The position numbers and the translations under genes are program-made. Below, piece after piece: positions 8,947-17,179 of a stretch of 64,000 nucleotides of DNA. The stretch is taken from contig NZ_BMPD01000002.1 of assembly GCF_014647415.1 (NCBI RefSeq), positions 124,001 through 188,000 on the forward strand. Direction: 5' to 3'. The notes under the pieces are model-generated. The model had not been told where the DNA came from. It saw nothing but the letters and a program-made list of their open reading frames with translations, and did no database searches. How positions within the stretch are numbered: the first letter of the stretch is position 1; every line of letters starts with the position of its first letter. The stretch comes from Haloarcula sebkhae (GTDB taxonomy: Archaea; Halobacteriota; Halobacteria; Halobacteriales; Haloarculaceae).

Positions 8947-9900
8947 ATGGCCGATATCGTCGTGACCCGATACGCCGTTCACGGAATGCCGGTCGACCAG
9001 TACGCGGCAGCGCTCCGGGACCGACTACCGGAGTGGGACATCGCCGTCGCTGAAACGCCTGGGGCCGAGCGGGACTTGATCGAGGACGCGACAGTCCTGA
9101 CCGGCAATGACCTCTCACCGGAGTTGGTCGATGCTGCCGATTCGCTGCAGTTGTTTGCAGGGACATACGCTGGATACGACCATCTCCCGCTCTCGGACCT
9201 TGCGGACCGCGACATCGCGCTCACGACGGCCTCCGGCGTCCACGGCCCGAACGTCGCCGAGAACGTCGTCGGCTCGTGGCTCGCCTTCGCTCGGGGCTTC
9301 TTCACCGCTCGCCGCCACCAGCGCGATCGCGTCTGGCAGTCGTTCCACACTGACGACTTCGCCGGTAGCCGTGTCTGCATCGTCGGCTTGGGCGAGATCG
9401 GCGAGGCCATCGTCGACCGCGTTCAGGGATTCGACGTGGAGACCGTCGGCGTCCGCCACTCGCCGGAGAAGGGCGGGCCGACCGACGAGGTGTACGGCTT
9501 CGACGAGATTCACGAGGCGGTCGCCGACACAGAGTACATCGGACTCGCCTGCCCGCTCACCGACGAGACGCGCCACCTTATTGACGAGGAAGTGTTCCGG
9601 ACGATGCACCCCGAGGCGGTACTTACCAACGTCGCCCGTGGCCCAGTTGTCGATACCGACGCGCTGGTCAGTGCGCTCCAGCGCAATCATATCGGCGGTG
9701 CGGCCCTGGATGTGACCGACCCCGAACCGCTGCCCGGCGACCACCCGCTATGGGACTTCGAGAACGTCCTCATTACGCCACATAACGCCGGCCACACACC
9801 CAGCTACTACGAACGGCTGGCCGACATCGTGGCGGAAAACGTCCGGCGGGCCGAGCGAACCGGCGAGTGGGACGGGCTCAGGAACCAGATCGAGCTCTAG
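8947..9900 (+). CDS. D-2-hydroxyacid dehydrogenase (NAD-dependent)
   Basis: 317-aa oxidoreductase of the D-isomer 2-hydroxyacid dehydrogenase family (phosphoglycerate, glycerate or hydroxypyruvate-type substrates). Seen: NAD-binding GLGEIGEA, catalytic Arg in NVARGPVVDTD, Glu in DPEPLPGDHPL and His in ITPHNAGHT. The start at 8947 is preceded by a clear GGAGGGG ribosome site; the longer upstream frame is not needed. Substrate cannot be told from sequence; it lacks the ACT regulatory domain of true 3-phosphoglycerate dehydrogenases. Confidence 0.88.
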   Translation: MADIVVTRYAVHGMPVDQYAAALRDRLPEWDIAVAETPGAERDLIEDATVLTGNDLSPELVDAADSLQLFAGTYAGYDHLPLSDLADRDIALTTASGVHGPNVAENVVGSWLAFARGFFTARRHQRDRVWQSFHTDDFAGSRVCIVGLGEIGEAIVDRVQGFDVETVGVRHSPEKGGPTDEVYGFDEIHEAVADTEYIGLACPLTDETRHLIDEEVFRTMHPEAVLTNVARGPVVDTDALVSALQRNHIGGAALDVTDPEPLPGDHPLWDFENVLITPHNAGHTPSYYERLADIVAENVRRAERTGEWDGLRNQIEL

Positions 9901-10281
9901 TCACTGTCGGCTGGCGAGATAGCCAGCGCGGGCTTCGTACACCAGATAGGATACCACTGTCACAGCGAGCACGCTGCCGAGTAGTTGATTGAGCGTAACG
10001 CTCCCGACGCTAGTCCGTCCGGCGACTACTCGCAGGAAGGAGGCCACAGCTACCATCGCTGCAACTCCGATGTACCGCCAGCGGGCCGCAACTGAAATTG
10101 TCTCACTATCTCCCACAAGAGCTAGGTACAGATGTGCGCCACCCAATATGACAAAGTTCGCACCTGCAAAAAACGCGACCGACCCAAGCCGTCCGAGCGG
10201 AAATACGAATGGGCGGAGCACTGAAACGATTATAACTACGCTCACCAGCCCAATCTGAAGCTTCGTATCGCGGGAGACCAT
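9901..10281 (-). CDS. Four-helix membrane protein, unknown
   Basis: 126-aa hydrophobic protein with about four membrane segments (LVSVVIIVSVLRPFVF; VAFFAGANFVILGGAHLYLAL; YIGVAAMVAVASFLRVVAG; LLGSVLAVTVVSYLVY). No catalytic motif. I prefer the ATG at 10279-10281: a TTTTTCA box sits about 28 nt upstream, which fits leaderless transcription; an upstream ATG would start before that box. The stop codon abuts the stop of the dehydrogenase gene (convergent pair). Confidence 0.65.
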   Translation of the reverse strand: MVSRDTKLQIGLVSVVIIVSVLRPFVFPLGRLGSVAFFAGANFVILGGAHLYLALVGDSETISVAARWRYIGVAAMVAVASFLRVVAGRTSVGSVTLNQLLGSVLAVTVVSYLVYEARAGYLASRQ

Positions 10282-10372
10282 GTGTACGCAGTCGATACTG
10301 ATTGTGAAAAATGTCTGCTTAGCGACTTGACCTCGGTCAATTTCCAAAAACCGCACTCGGCGAGACCGACCG

Positions 10373-11410
10373 TTACAGATAGCCGCGTTTGTTCAGCAGT
10401 TCGCCGTTCAGCACGCTCGCACCGGCGGCACCGCGCATCGTGTTGTGCGCCAGACAGTTGAACTGGACGCCGTCGTTCGTTTCGCGGAACCCACCGACTG
10501 CGACGCCCATGCCGTCCTCGACGTTGCGGTCGAGTCGTGGCTGTGGACGGTCGGGTTCCTCAAACACCGTGATGAGCTTCTCTGGCGAAGACGGCAGGTC
10601 GATACCGGTAACTGCCTCCATCGCGGCCTCGGCGTCGGCCGTGGAGATGTCCTCGGCCGTGTCGGCCCAGACGTTTTCGAGGTGGCCGTCGAGCGTCGGG
10701 ATGCGGTTACAGGAGGCGGCCACGTCCATCTCGTTGAGGTGGACCTCCGCACCGTCGAACGAGCCCAGCAGCTTGCGCGATTCGGTCTCCATCTTCTGCT
10801 CTTCACCGCCGATGTGCGGGATGGCGTTGTCGATGATCTCCATCGACGTGACGCCGGAGTAGCCCGCGCCGGAGACGGCCTGCAGGGTCGAGACGCGCAC
10901 GTCGGCCAGGTCGAACTCGCGGTCGAGGGCGGCCAGCGGCGGGACCATCGTGATCGTCGAACAGTTCGGGTTCTTCAGGAGTGCGCCGTCCCAGCCGCGC
11001 TCGTCGCGCTGGACTTCGAGAAGGTCGACGTGATCGGCGTTGACCTCGGGAATGATGAGGGGAACGTCCTCGTCCATCCGGCCGTTCGAGGAGTTCGAAG
11101 AGACTGTGTAGCCGGCCTCACAGAACTCCGGTTCGACCTCCGCGCCGACGCTCGACGGGAGCGAGGAGAAGATGAGATCGACGTCGTCGGGAACCGAATC
11201 CGGGTCGGTGGCGCGGACTTCTAACCCAGCCACATCTTCGGGAATCGGGGAATTGACGCGCCACTTGGCGGCGTCCTTGTATGTCTCGCCAGCGCTCGCG
11301 TCGCTGGCTGTCAGTGCTGCGATCTCGAACTCGGGGTGGGGATCGAGCAGTTGAATAAGTCGCTGCCCGACTGCGCCAGTCGCACCGAGCACACCTACGC
11401 GTACAGTCAT
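10373..11410 (-). CDS. asd: Aspartate-semialdehyde dehydrogenase
   Basis: 345-aa enzyme that reduces aspartyl phosphate to aspartate semialdehyde with NADPH, at the branch to Lys, Thr and Met. Seen: nucleotide site GATGAVGQRL at the N-terminus, substrate/phosphate segment SSNSSNGR, nucleophile Cys in KNPNCSTI, and SGAGYSG followed by an active-site His-containing segment. Start ATG at 11408-11410 puts the Rossmann motif at residue 7. Length and motifs fit the archaeal/fungal branch of the family. No other Lys/Thr genes adjoin it. Confidence 0.93.
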   Translation of the reverse strand: MTVRVGVLGATGAVGQRLIQLLDPHPEFEIAALTASDASAGETYKDAAKWRVNSPIPEDVAGLEVRATDPDSVPDDVDLIFSSLPSSVGAEVEPEFCEAGYTVSSNSSNGRMDEDVPLIIPEVNADHVDLLEVQRDERGWDGALLKNPNCSTITMVPPLAALDREFDLADVRVSTLQAVSGAGYSGVTSMEIIDNAIPHIGGEEQKMETESRKLLGSFDGAEVHLNEMDVAASCNRIPTLDGHLENVWADTAEDISTADAEAAMEAVTGIDLPSSPEKLITVFEEPDRPQPRLDRNVEDGMGVAVGGFRETNDGVQFNCLAHNTMRGAAGASVLNGELLNKRGYL

Positions 11411-11479
11411 CGCTTGACACACGGCTACGGGTGGTCAAAACAGTTTGGATACGAAAGCGGTACCGCTGCCCTCGTAGGA

Positions 11480-11914
11480 TTACTCGTCCTCGGTATCCTC
11501 GAACACCCACTCGATGACACGGGCCTCCACGAGGTCCCGCTCTTCGACGTAGGGGTCGTCGTGATTCGCCAGCGTCTCCTCGGCCTTTGCGCGCATCTCC
11601 GCCTCGATCTCCGTGTGGTCCGGCTTGTCCCGGATGTCGTTCAGCAGCGCCTCGAAGTCCTCCCGGAGATCGAAGGAGGCACGGGCGGCGTTACATCTGG
11701 ATAGAGGACTCATCCCGGTTTCTAACACGAGATCTCGAACCGTCTCCCAGTCCGAGTCACAGAAGTAGATGGACACCTCACCGACGATGTCCTGCCAGGC
11801 GATCGGGTCTGCGTGCTTGAGTAGCGGGACCGCCCGCGGCGGTAGATCGAGACGGGTCGCAGTGTCGGGATTCCCGCACAGACAGCAGGCCTTCTCCGTC
11901 TTCCCCGTGTACAT
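11480..11914 (-). CDS. Conserved haloarchaeal protein with N-terminal Cys cluster
   Basis: 144-aa acidic protein that I do not recognise by function. The N-terminus has CCLCG (residues about 10-14) and a later FCDSD, which may form a metal site. The remainder is charged and helical (FEALLNDIRDKP; MRAKAEETLANH). It lies on the same strand just downstream of the helicase gene (58-bp gap), so the two may share a transcript. Confidence 0.65.
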   Translation of the reverse strand: MYTGKTEKACCLCGNPDTATRLDLPPRAVPLLKHADPIAWQDIVGEVSIYFCDSDWETVRDLVLETGMSPLSRCNAARASFDLREDFEALLNDIRDKPDHTEIEAEMRAKAEETLANHDDPYVEERDLVEARVIEWVFEDTEDE

Positions 11915-11972
11915 GTGAGACAGTTGGGTCGGACGTATTTGGACCCATCGCAGTCGGACGGTCGCTGGCCGG

Positions 11973-14201
11973 CTACACCGGAATGAACTCGGGGTCCACG
12001 TCGTTCAGGCGGTCGGTGTTCGAGACGAACTGGTAAAAATCGCTGTAAAGGTCCGTACACTTCCCGTCGGCGTCGTAGCGGAGCGTGTGCCAGTCAGCGA
12101 TGACGGCGCAGTATCGCTTCGCTCGCGTGAGCGCGACGTTCAACCGACGAGGGCCGTCGACCGGTCGCCCAAGAAACCCGACGTTCCCCTCGGCGTTGCT
12201 CCGGACGAGCGACAGGACGATCGCCGTCCGTTCGCCGCCCTGAAACGAGTCGATAGTGTCGACGGTGACGCCGTCAGCGGCGTCAGTACGCTCGGCGAGA
12301 ATCTCCCGGATCTTCGACACCTGCGCGCTGTACGGAGTGATGACGCCGATCTCCTCAGCGGGCACGTCCGACAGCAGGTCCTGAATGAGATGGGCGACGA
12401 GGCGGGCTTCGGTGGGATTGGACTTGGAGTGCCCGACGGTCTCGACTCGCCCACCGACGTTGTACCCCTCTATCGCCGGCCGGTCGGCTAATGGGTCGAC
12501 CGCCCGCCCGTTCCGTAGCGTCCGGTCGTAGAACCGCCGGTTCGGGAAGTACGCGATGTCACGGTGCATTCGGTACTGGGTCTGTAGCTGGAGGCCGACG
12601 CCGTCGTAGACGCCGCCGTCGGCGTAGAGATGTTCGAACAGCGAGTGGCCGTAGCTCGATTCTGGCGGTTCGTCGCTGGCGCTGTAGGGCGGCAGCTGTC
12701 GGTGGTCTCCGGCCAGCACGGCGCGGTCGGCCCGGACTAGCGGGATACACGACGCCGCGCAGGTTGATTGGGTCGCTTCGTCGAGCACCACCAAGTCGAA
12801 CTCCCGGGCGAGCGTGGCGGCGCTGTTGTTCGTCACCGCGACAACGTCGGCTCGTCCGGGTACGTCGCTGTAGGCGCGCCGGACGACCTCGTTTGCTGAC
12901 TGGCTCGCGTTCACGCGGTCGAGGGTGTAGTCGCCGTCGCCGCGCTGGCCGTAGGCGTGCAGTGACTGCGGGTCGGCCACGTCGCTCGTCGACGACCCTG
13001 CCACGAGATTGTCGACCGCCTGATTCGAGTCCGCACACACCAACACGTCCTCACCGGCCTGTGCAGCCCGGCGGACGATTTCGACCAGCGTCCGCGTCTT
13101 CCCGGTCCCCGGCGGGCCGTGAATACAGAACAGGTCGTCGGCCAGCAGTGCGTGCTCGACGGCCAGTTGCTGCTCCTGATTCAGTTCCGCGTCGAACTGG
13201 TCGCTCCGGGCAGCTGCCCCGTTCGAGAACGTTATGGGCCGGTCGCCGGCAAGCACGTCCCGGAAACGGTGGTCAGTTAGCGACTCGATCGCCTCTCGTT
13301 CGCGGTCGAACGGAACGGGATTTAGCAATGCCATGAGCCCGTAGGTGGCGTCACCGTCAGTGAGTGCGCTTTCGAGCGTCGTCGCCCCGTCGATATCGGC
13401 CCAGTCCACCGCGAGCCAGACCGACCGTCCGCGGATGCGCTCGACCGTCGCCGGGACCGGGAACGGGTCGTCTTCACGTCCGCTCTCCCTGTCGGCGTGA
13501 ATCAGCACCTCGTTCCCCTCGTGGATGCCGAACACGGATTCGACGACAAACGCCCAGTCACCGTCCTGTCTGGCGGCGACATCGGCGGGCGGGTCGACGC
13601 GGAACCGATAGGCACCGTCGTCTCGGCCACGGGTGTGGAGTTCGGGGACCGCATCGCCACCGGCCTCGTACACCTCGTCAGGTGAGCGCCGCTCGGCGCG
13701 CTCCCGGTTCTGTTGGCGAGTCGCCTCACGTTCTTGCTCAACGTGGGAACGCAAGCCGTCGAGCAGTTCATCCGACGGGATCGGGTTTCGGGGCGATTCG
13801 CTGTCGTCTATCGGCGAGTCGTAGGAGGGCGGGTACGTCTCCGGGACGTAGTCGGAGTGCCAGAATCGGATCCGGTTGGCCAGCCTCGTGGCTCCGAACC
13901 CGTCCGCATCGACGAAGTCCCGCTCGCCGTCGCGTTCAAAAACGAATATCTCGCCGTGGAGCGAGTGATCGGTAAAGGCGACGAATTCGTCGGTAACTCG
14001 CGCCGAGTCCGGTTCGTGCAACGGGATACAGACCCAGTCTTCCTCGGGGTGGGCGAGTTCGTCGTGATGGGCCGCGAACTCGGCGACAGGGCGTGCGGGG
14101 ACGACATCGCCGCGATCGTCGAGAGCGTCGTCGTCGGGGACACACAGCGACGCGTCGTCGAGGTCAAAGGACCCGATGACGTGGTCGAACAGGAGCGACA
14201 T
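11973..14201 (-). CDS. SF1 helicase, Dna2/NAM7-like
   Basis: 742-aa superfamily 1 ATPase. Helicase motifs in order: Walker A GPPGTGKTRT, motif II VVLDEATQST (DEAT), motif III GDHRQLPP, motif V SFQGGERTAIVLSLVRSN and motif VI NVALTRAK. This pattern places it with the Dna2/NAM7/Upf1 helicases rather than UvrD. The first about 330 residues are acidic and carry no nuclease motif that I can see, so it is more likely a stand-alone helicase than a Dna2 nuclease. Acts on nucleic acids in the cytoplasm; DNA versus RNA preference is unknown. Confidence 0.88.
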   Translation of the reverse strand: MSLLFDHVIGSFDLDDASLCVPDDDALDDRGDVVPARPVAEFAAHHDELAHPEEDWVCIPLHEPDSARVTDEFVAFTDHSLHGEIFVFERDGERDFVDADGFGATRLANRIRFWHSDYVPETYPPSYDSPIDDSESPRNPIPSDELLDGLRSHVEQEREATRQQNRERAERRSPDEVYEAGGDAVPELHTRGRDDGAYRFRVDPPADVAARQDGDWAFVVESVFGIHEGNEVLIHADRESGREDDPFPVPATVERIRGRSVWLAVDWADIDGATTLESALTDGDATYGLMALLNPVPFDREREAIESLTDHRFRDVLAGDRPITFSNGAAARSDQFDAELNQEQQLAVEHALLADDLFCIHGPPGTGKTRTLVEIVRRAAQAGEDVLVCADSNQAVDNLVAGSSTSDVADPQSLHAYGQRGDGDYTLDRVNASQSANEVVRRAYSDVPGRADVVAVTNNSAATLAREFDLVVLDEATQSTCAASCIPLVRADRAVLAGDHRQLPPYSASDEPPESSYGHSLFEHLYADGGVYDGVGLQLQTQYRMHRDIAYFPNRRFYDRTLRNGRAVDPLADRPAIEGYNVGGRVETVGHSKSNPTEARLVAHLIQDLLSDVPAEEIGVITPYSAQVSKIREILAERTDAADGVTVDTIDSFQGGERTAIVLSLVRSNAEGNVGFLGRPVDGPRRLNVALTRAKRYCAVIADWHTLRYDADGKCTDLYSDFYQFVSNTDRLNDVDPEFIPV

Positions 14202-14305
14202 CTACCCCCGACTGCGCCCTGCTGTCGTAAAACAGTACGGCCCACCCCGACAGCCCGTCACACCGGACAGGAACGTTTTAATCGCCGGACCGGCCACACA
14301 TCGGT

Positions 14306-15346
14306 ATGGATACCGCCGAGCGACTCGATCTGGTGACGCGACACACGACAGAGGTCGTCACCGAGGACGAACTGCGGACGCTGTTCGAGGACGGCGACCC
14401 GTCGGCGTACATCGGCTACGCGCCGACCGGCGAGATGCACATCGGGCACTTCACGACGATGCGAAAGCTCGCGGACTTCCTGCGGGCCGGCGTCGACGTG
14501 ACAGTCCTCATCGCGGACCTGCACGCCCACCTCGACGACAACAAGTCGCCCTTCGACCTGCTGGATGCCCGCTCGGCCTACTACGAGACGGCCATCGAGG
14601 GCATGATTGAAGCGGCTGGCGCGGACCCCGAAGATGTGACCTTCGTCCGCGGGACCGACTTCCAGCTCGACGAGGAGTACACGCTGGAAATGTACCGGAT
14701 GGCCGCCGAGACGACCATCTCGCGAACGCAGCGCGCGGCCAGCGAGGTCGTCCGCGAATCTGAGAGTCCGAACCTCGGCGGGCTCATCTACCCGCTGATG
14801 CAGACGCTGGACGTGAAGGCACTCGATGCTGACATCGCCTACGGCGGTGTCGACCAGCGCGGCATCTACATGCTCTCGCGCGAGATTCTGCCGGACCACG
14901 GTGGCGAGTCGCCGATCTGTCTGTTCGCCCCGCTGCTGTCGGGCCTCTCGGGTGGCAAGATGAGCGCTTCCGACGAGGCGTCGAAGGTCAACCTCACAGA
15001 CAGCCCCGACGAGGTCGACGAGAAGATCAATCAGGCGTACTGCCCAGCCGGCGAGGTCGAGGAGAACGGCGTGCTGGAGTACCTCGAACACCTCGTCTTC
15101 CCGGTGCTGGACGTTCGCGGCGATTCGTTCGTCGTCGAGCGCCCGGAGGAGTACGGCGGCGACCTCACCTACGAGAGCTACGACGAGGTCGAATCGGACT
15201 TCGTCAGCGGCGAACTCCACCCCGCTGACCTGAAGCCCTCGGCCGCCAGCGCGATCTCGGACGTGATCGACCCGGTTCGGGAGCGACTGAGCGACGAGGA
15301 CGAGCTACTCGCCGAGGCATACCCCGAGAAGTACGGCGCGGAGTAA
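14306..15346 (+). CDS. tyrS: Tyrosyl-tRNA synthetase
   Basis: 346-aa class I aminoacyl-tRNA synthetase that charges tRNA-Tyr. Seen: the signature HIGH exactly as HIGH (residues 45-48), preceded by YIGYAPTGEM, and KMSAS (about 218-222) in GGKMSASDE. The compact length without a C-terminal S4 domain matches archaeal/eukaryotic TyrRS. A TTTTAA box at about 14275-14280 lies close to 29 nt before the ATG, suggesting a leaderless message. A methyltransferase gene follows 12 nt after the stop and is probably co-transcribed. Confidence 0.95.
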   Translation: MDTAERLDLVTRHTTEVVTEDELRTLFEDGDPSAYIGYAPTGEMHIGHFTTMRKLADFLRAGVDVTVLIADLHAHLDDNKSPFDLLDARSAYYETAIEGMIEAAGADPEDVTFVRGTDFQLDEEYTLEMYRMAAETTISRTQRAASEVVRESESPNLGGLIYPLMQTLDVKALDADIAYGGVDQRGIYMLSREILPDHGGESPICLFAPLLSGLSGGKMSASDEASKVNLTDSPDEVDEKINQAYCPAGEVEENGVLEYLEHLVFPVLDVRGDSFVVERPEEYGGDLTYESYDEVESDFVSGELHPADLKPSAASAISDVIDPVRERLSDEDELLAEAYPEKYGAE

Positions 15347-15358
15347 CGCCGTCGACCG

Positions 15359-16048
15359 ATGCCGTCCCCCGACCAGAGCGCCGAGAGTGACGAACCGGAT
15401 CGCTCCCGGGCTGCCGTCCGCCGGACGTACGAAGACATCGGCGACCACTTCTCGAAGACCCGCGAGTACGCCTGGCCGGAGGTCGAATCGTTCGTCGACG
15501 ACGCTGGCGGCGTTGAGACGGCACTTGACGTCGGCTGTGGTAACGGCCGCCACGCGGAACTGCTCGCAGCGGTCGCTGACACTGTGGTCGGCCTCGACGC
15601 CAGCCGCGCGCTCCTGCAAGCCGCGACCGACCGCGTCGGCGACAGCGTCGCGCTGCTGCAGGGCGACGCGACCCGCCTCCCGCTCACAGCCGGGTCCGTC
15701 GACCTCGCGGTGTACGTCGCGACGCTGCACCACCTCCCGTCGCGGTCCGCCCGCCGCGCCAGCCTGAATGAACTGGCTCGCGTGCTCGCGCCGGGCGCTC
15801 GGGCGCTCGTCAGCGCGTGGAGTACGGCCCACGACCGCTTCGACGCTGACACCGACGCGGACGCGGGCTTCGACACGACCGTCGACTGGACGCTCCCCGG
15901 CGGCGAGACGGTCCCGCGGTTCTATCACATCTATACGCCGGCCGAATTCGAGCGCGATGTCGCCGACAGCGACCTCCGGCTCGTCTCGATGGAACTGTCA
16001 AGCGGCAACTGTTACGGGGTTGTCGAGCCAGAAGGGAAACGCACTTAA
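15359..16048 (+). CDS. Trm9-like class I SAM methyltransferase
   Basis: 229-aa class I methyltransferase. The N-terminal block YEDIGDHFSKTR followed by WPEVESFV and the SAM motif DVGCGNGRH (residues about 57-65) match the Trm9/ALKBH8 methyltransferase pattern (Y-x-x-I-x-x-H-F-S-x-T-R ... W-P). In eukaryotes those enzymes methylate the wobble uridine of certain tRNAs with a Trm112 partner. It follows tyrS by 12 nt and precedes tRNA-Gly(UCC) by 140 bp, both consistent with a translation role. Substrate is inference; a generic small-molecule methyltransferase cannot be excluded. Confidence 0.78.
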   Translation: MPSPDQSAESDEPDRSRAAVRRTYEDIGDHFSKTREYAWPEVESFVDDAGGVETALDVGCGNGRHAELLAAVADTVVGLDASRALLQAATDRVGDSVALLQGDATRLPLTAGSVDLAVYVATLHHLPSRSARRASLNELARVLAPGARALVSAWSTAHDRFDADTDADAGFDTTVDWTLPGGETVPRFYHIYTPAEFERDVADSDLRLVSMELSSGNCYGVVEPEGKRT

Positions 16049-16124
16049 TTGCCTTCCATCTATGAGGGTATACGTTCGCACTCGGGCGGAACACAGTCTG
16101 CCGAGCCTGTGTCCGCACGAGCAA

Positions 16125-16168
16125 GCGGCGGTGGTGAGCAAATCCGACGGATTTGCGAACGACGCCGC
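16125..16168 (+). repeat. tRNA-linked double hairpin, copy A
   Basis: Starts with an 11-nt copy of the first bases of the adjacent tRNA-Gly (16125-16135). Outer stem GCGGCG (16125-16130) pairs with CGCCGC (16163-16168). Then a 7-nt linker ending GTGA, an 8-bp inner stem GCAAATCC/GGATTTGC (16138-16145 / 16149-16156) with a 3-nt loop GAC, and a 6-nt linker GAACGA. The same layout with different stem sequences occurs at the tRNA-Arg locus (29890-29935). Confidence 0.75.
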
Positions 16169-16187
16169 GAACGAACGTAGTGAGTGA

Positions 16188-16258
16188 GCGGCGGTGGTCT
16201 AGTGGTAGGACCTGAGCCTTCCAAGCTCATGGCCCGGGTTCAAATCCCGGTCGCCGCA
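16188..16258 (+). tRNA. tRNA-Gly(UCC)
   Basis: 71-nt cloverleaf. Acceptor stem GCGGCGG pairs with TCGCCGC (last pair G-U), discriminator A; D-arm GTC/GAC with a TAGTGGTAG loop; anticodon stem TGAGC/GCTCA with loop CTTCCAA, anticodon TCC; variable loop TGGC; T-arm CCGGG/CCCGG with loop TTCAAAT. CCA is not encoded. It reads GGA codons (and other GGN by wobble). Copies of its first 11 nt lie upstream at 16125 and of 17 nt of its 3' part downstream at 16349. Confidence 0.93.
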
Positions 16259-16300
16259 TTTCGCTGCGAGCACAACCGCGAGCAGCAAATGCTGTACAGA

Positions 16301-16365
16301 GGGATTTGAACTACGGAAATCCGAGCGGTAGCGAGGATTTGCAGTCGAGTTCAAATCCCGGTCGC
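16301..16365. repeat. Partial tRNA-Gly 3' copy inside a nested inverted repeat
   Basis: Bases 16349-16365 repeat 17 nt of the tRNA-Gly T-arm and acceptor (tRNA positions 16238-16254). The first 11 of these (GTTCAAATCCC) pair perfectly with GGGATTTGAAC at 16301-16311, enclosing an inner AAATCC/GGATTT stem (16317-16322 / 16335-16340). This is either a leftover attachment site from integration at the tRNA, or part of the same tRNA-end hairpin family seen upstream. Confidence 0.7.
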
Positions 16366-16463
16366 TGTCCGTTCCGACAGATAGTGACGATCAGCCGATG
16401 CGCCACCCCGTGTTTGACTTTCGCTGGGCGCACCTCTGTCCGATTCCGTAGCTGTCGACACTC

Positions 16464-16778
16464 TCACTCCGATTCGACGGCAGCCGCTTCAAACTCCTCC
16501 CAGTCATCACCCATCCACTCTTGCAGGCGGTCAGTGACGCCGGCGAAGTCCTCGCCGTCCTCGAAGGACTCGACGACGACCCAACCGTCGCCGTTGCGGT
16601 CGTAGCCGAGACTGTAGCCACGGTCGCCGTTGATGATAACGACGAACGCGGCCACCGCGTCGAGGTCGGGGAAGAACCCGACCGGCGCAAACCCGTAGTC
16701 GTCGTGCTGGGCTTCGAGGGCCGAGATCTCGCTCGTCGAAAGCGGTCTGTCGGGCAGTGAGTCCGTCAGTTCGGTCAT
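16464..16778 (-). CDS. Small acidic haloarchaeal protein, unknown
   Basis: 104-aa acidic protein without a recognised domain. I chose the ATG at 16776-16778 (MTELTDSLPDRPLS); the upstream extension has a different, basic composition and is unlikely to be translated. The sequence alternates predicted strands and helices (VAAFVVIINGDRGYSLGYDRNGDGWVVVESF), which looks like a small alpha/beta fold. No cysteines. Neighbours give no functional hint. Confidence 0.65.
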   Translation of the reverse strand: MTELTDSLPDRPLSTSEISALEAQHDDYGFAPVGFFPDLDAVAAFVVIINGDRGYSLGYDRNGDGWVVVESFEDGEDFAGVTDRLQEWMGDDWEEFEAAAVESE

Positions 16779-17179
16779 TACGTCGCAGTCGTGGGGAGAG
16801 GATTGAAAGCGTTTCGAGCGGGATGCGGTCAGGGAGCTCTCAAAGTGTGAGACAAACATAACGTCGGCCAACATTGAAGTATTGCCATGACTTTTGTTAA
16901 CATGGAGCTTCCTACGCTCCCGGCGGGAACGACCGTCGTACCATCCGGGATTGGCATCGGCGGACGATCATCGCCGGTGGAGACTGGCCACTCCACCGGT
17001 CACGTATCGCTTTGAAACCAACGGCAGACGGAGCAGCTGACACCTCACCCCCACCCCCACCCCCACCACTTTCCCTGCTCCAGTTTTTCGAGGTGTTTCC
17101 GATACAGCAGTCCGTACGTTGTCCTGATAGGGCCGACGAGGGCCGGTGGGGTTTTCTGCCAGTACACGTAGCGTCGGGT
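16779..17179. other. 401-bp gap with a CCCCCA tract before dinB
   Basis: Between two divergent genes. The minus-strand small gene takes its promoter from the left part. A pure (CCCCCA)n tract sits at about 17045-17067. Frames upstream of the dinB start stay open through it, but their composition is not protein-like. No RNA gene is seen. Confidence 0.5.

Noticed and set aside
17045-17067. (CCCCCA)n tract as a telomere-like or functional repeat
   Set aside because: Short simple repeat in front of dinB; no further copies or structure seen.
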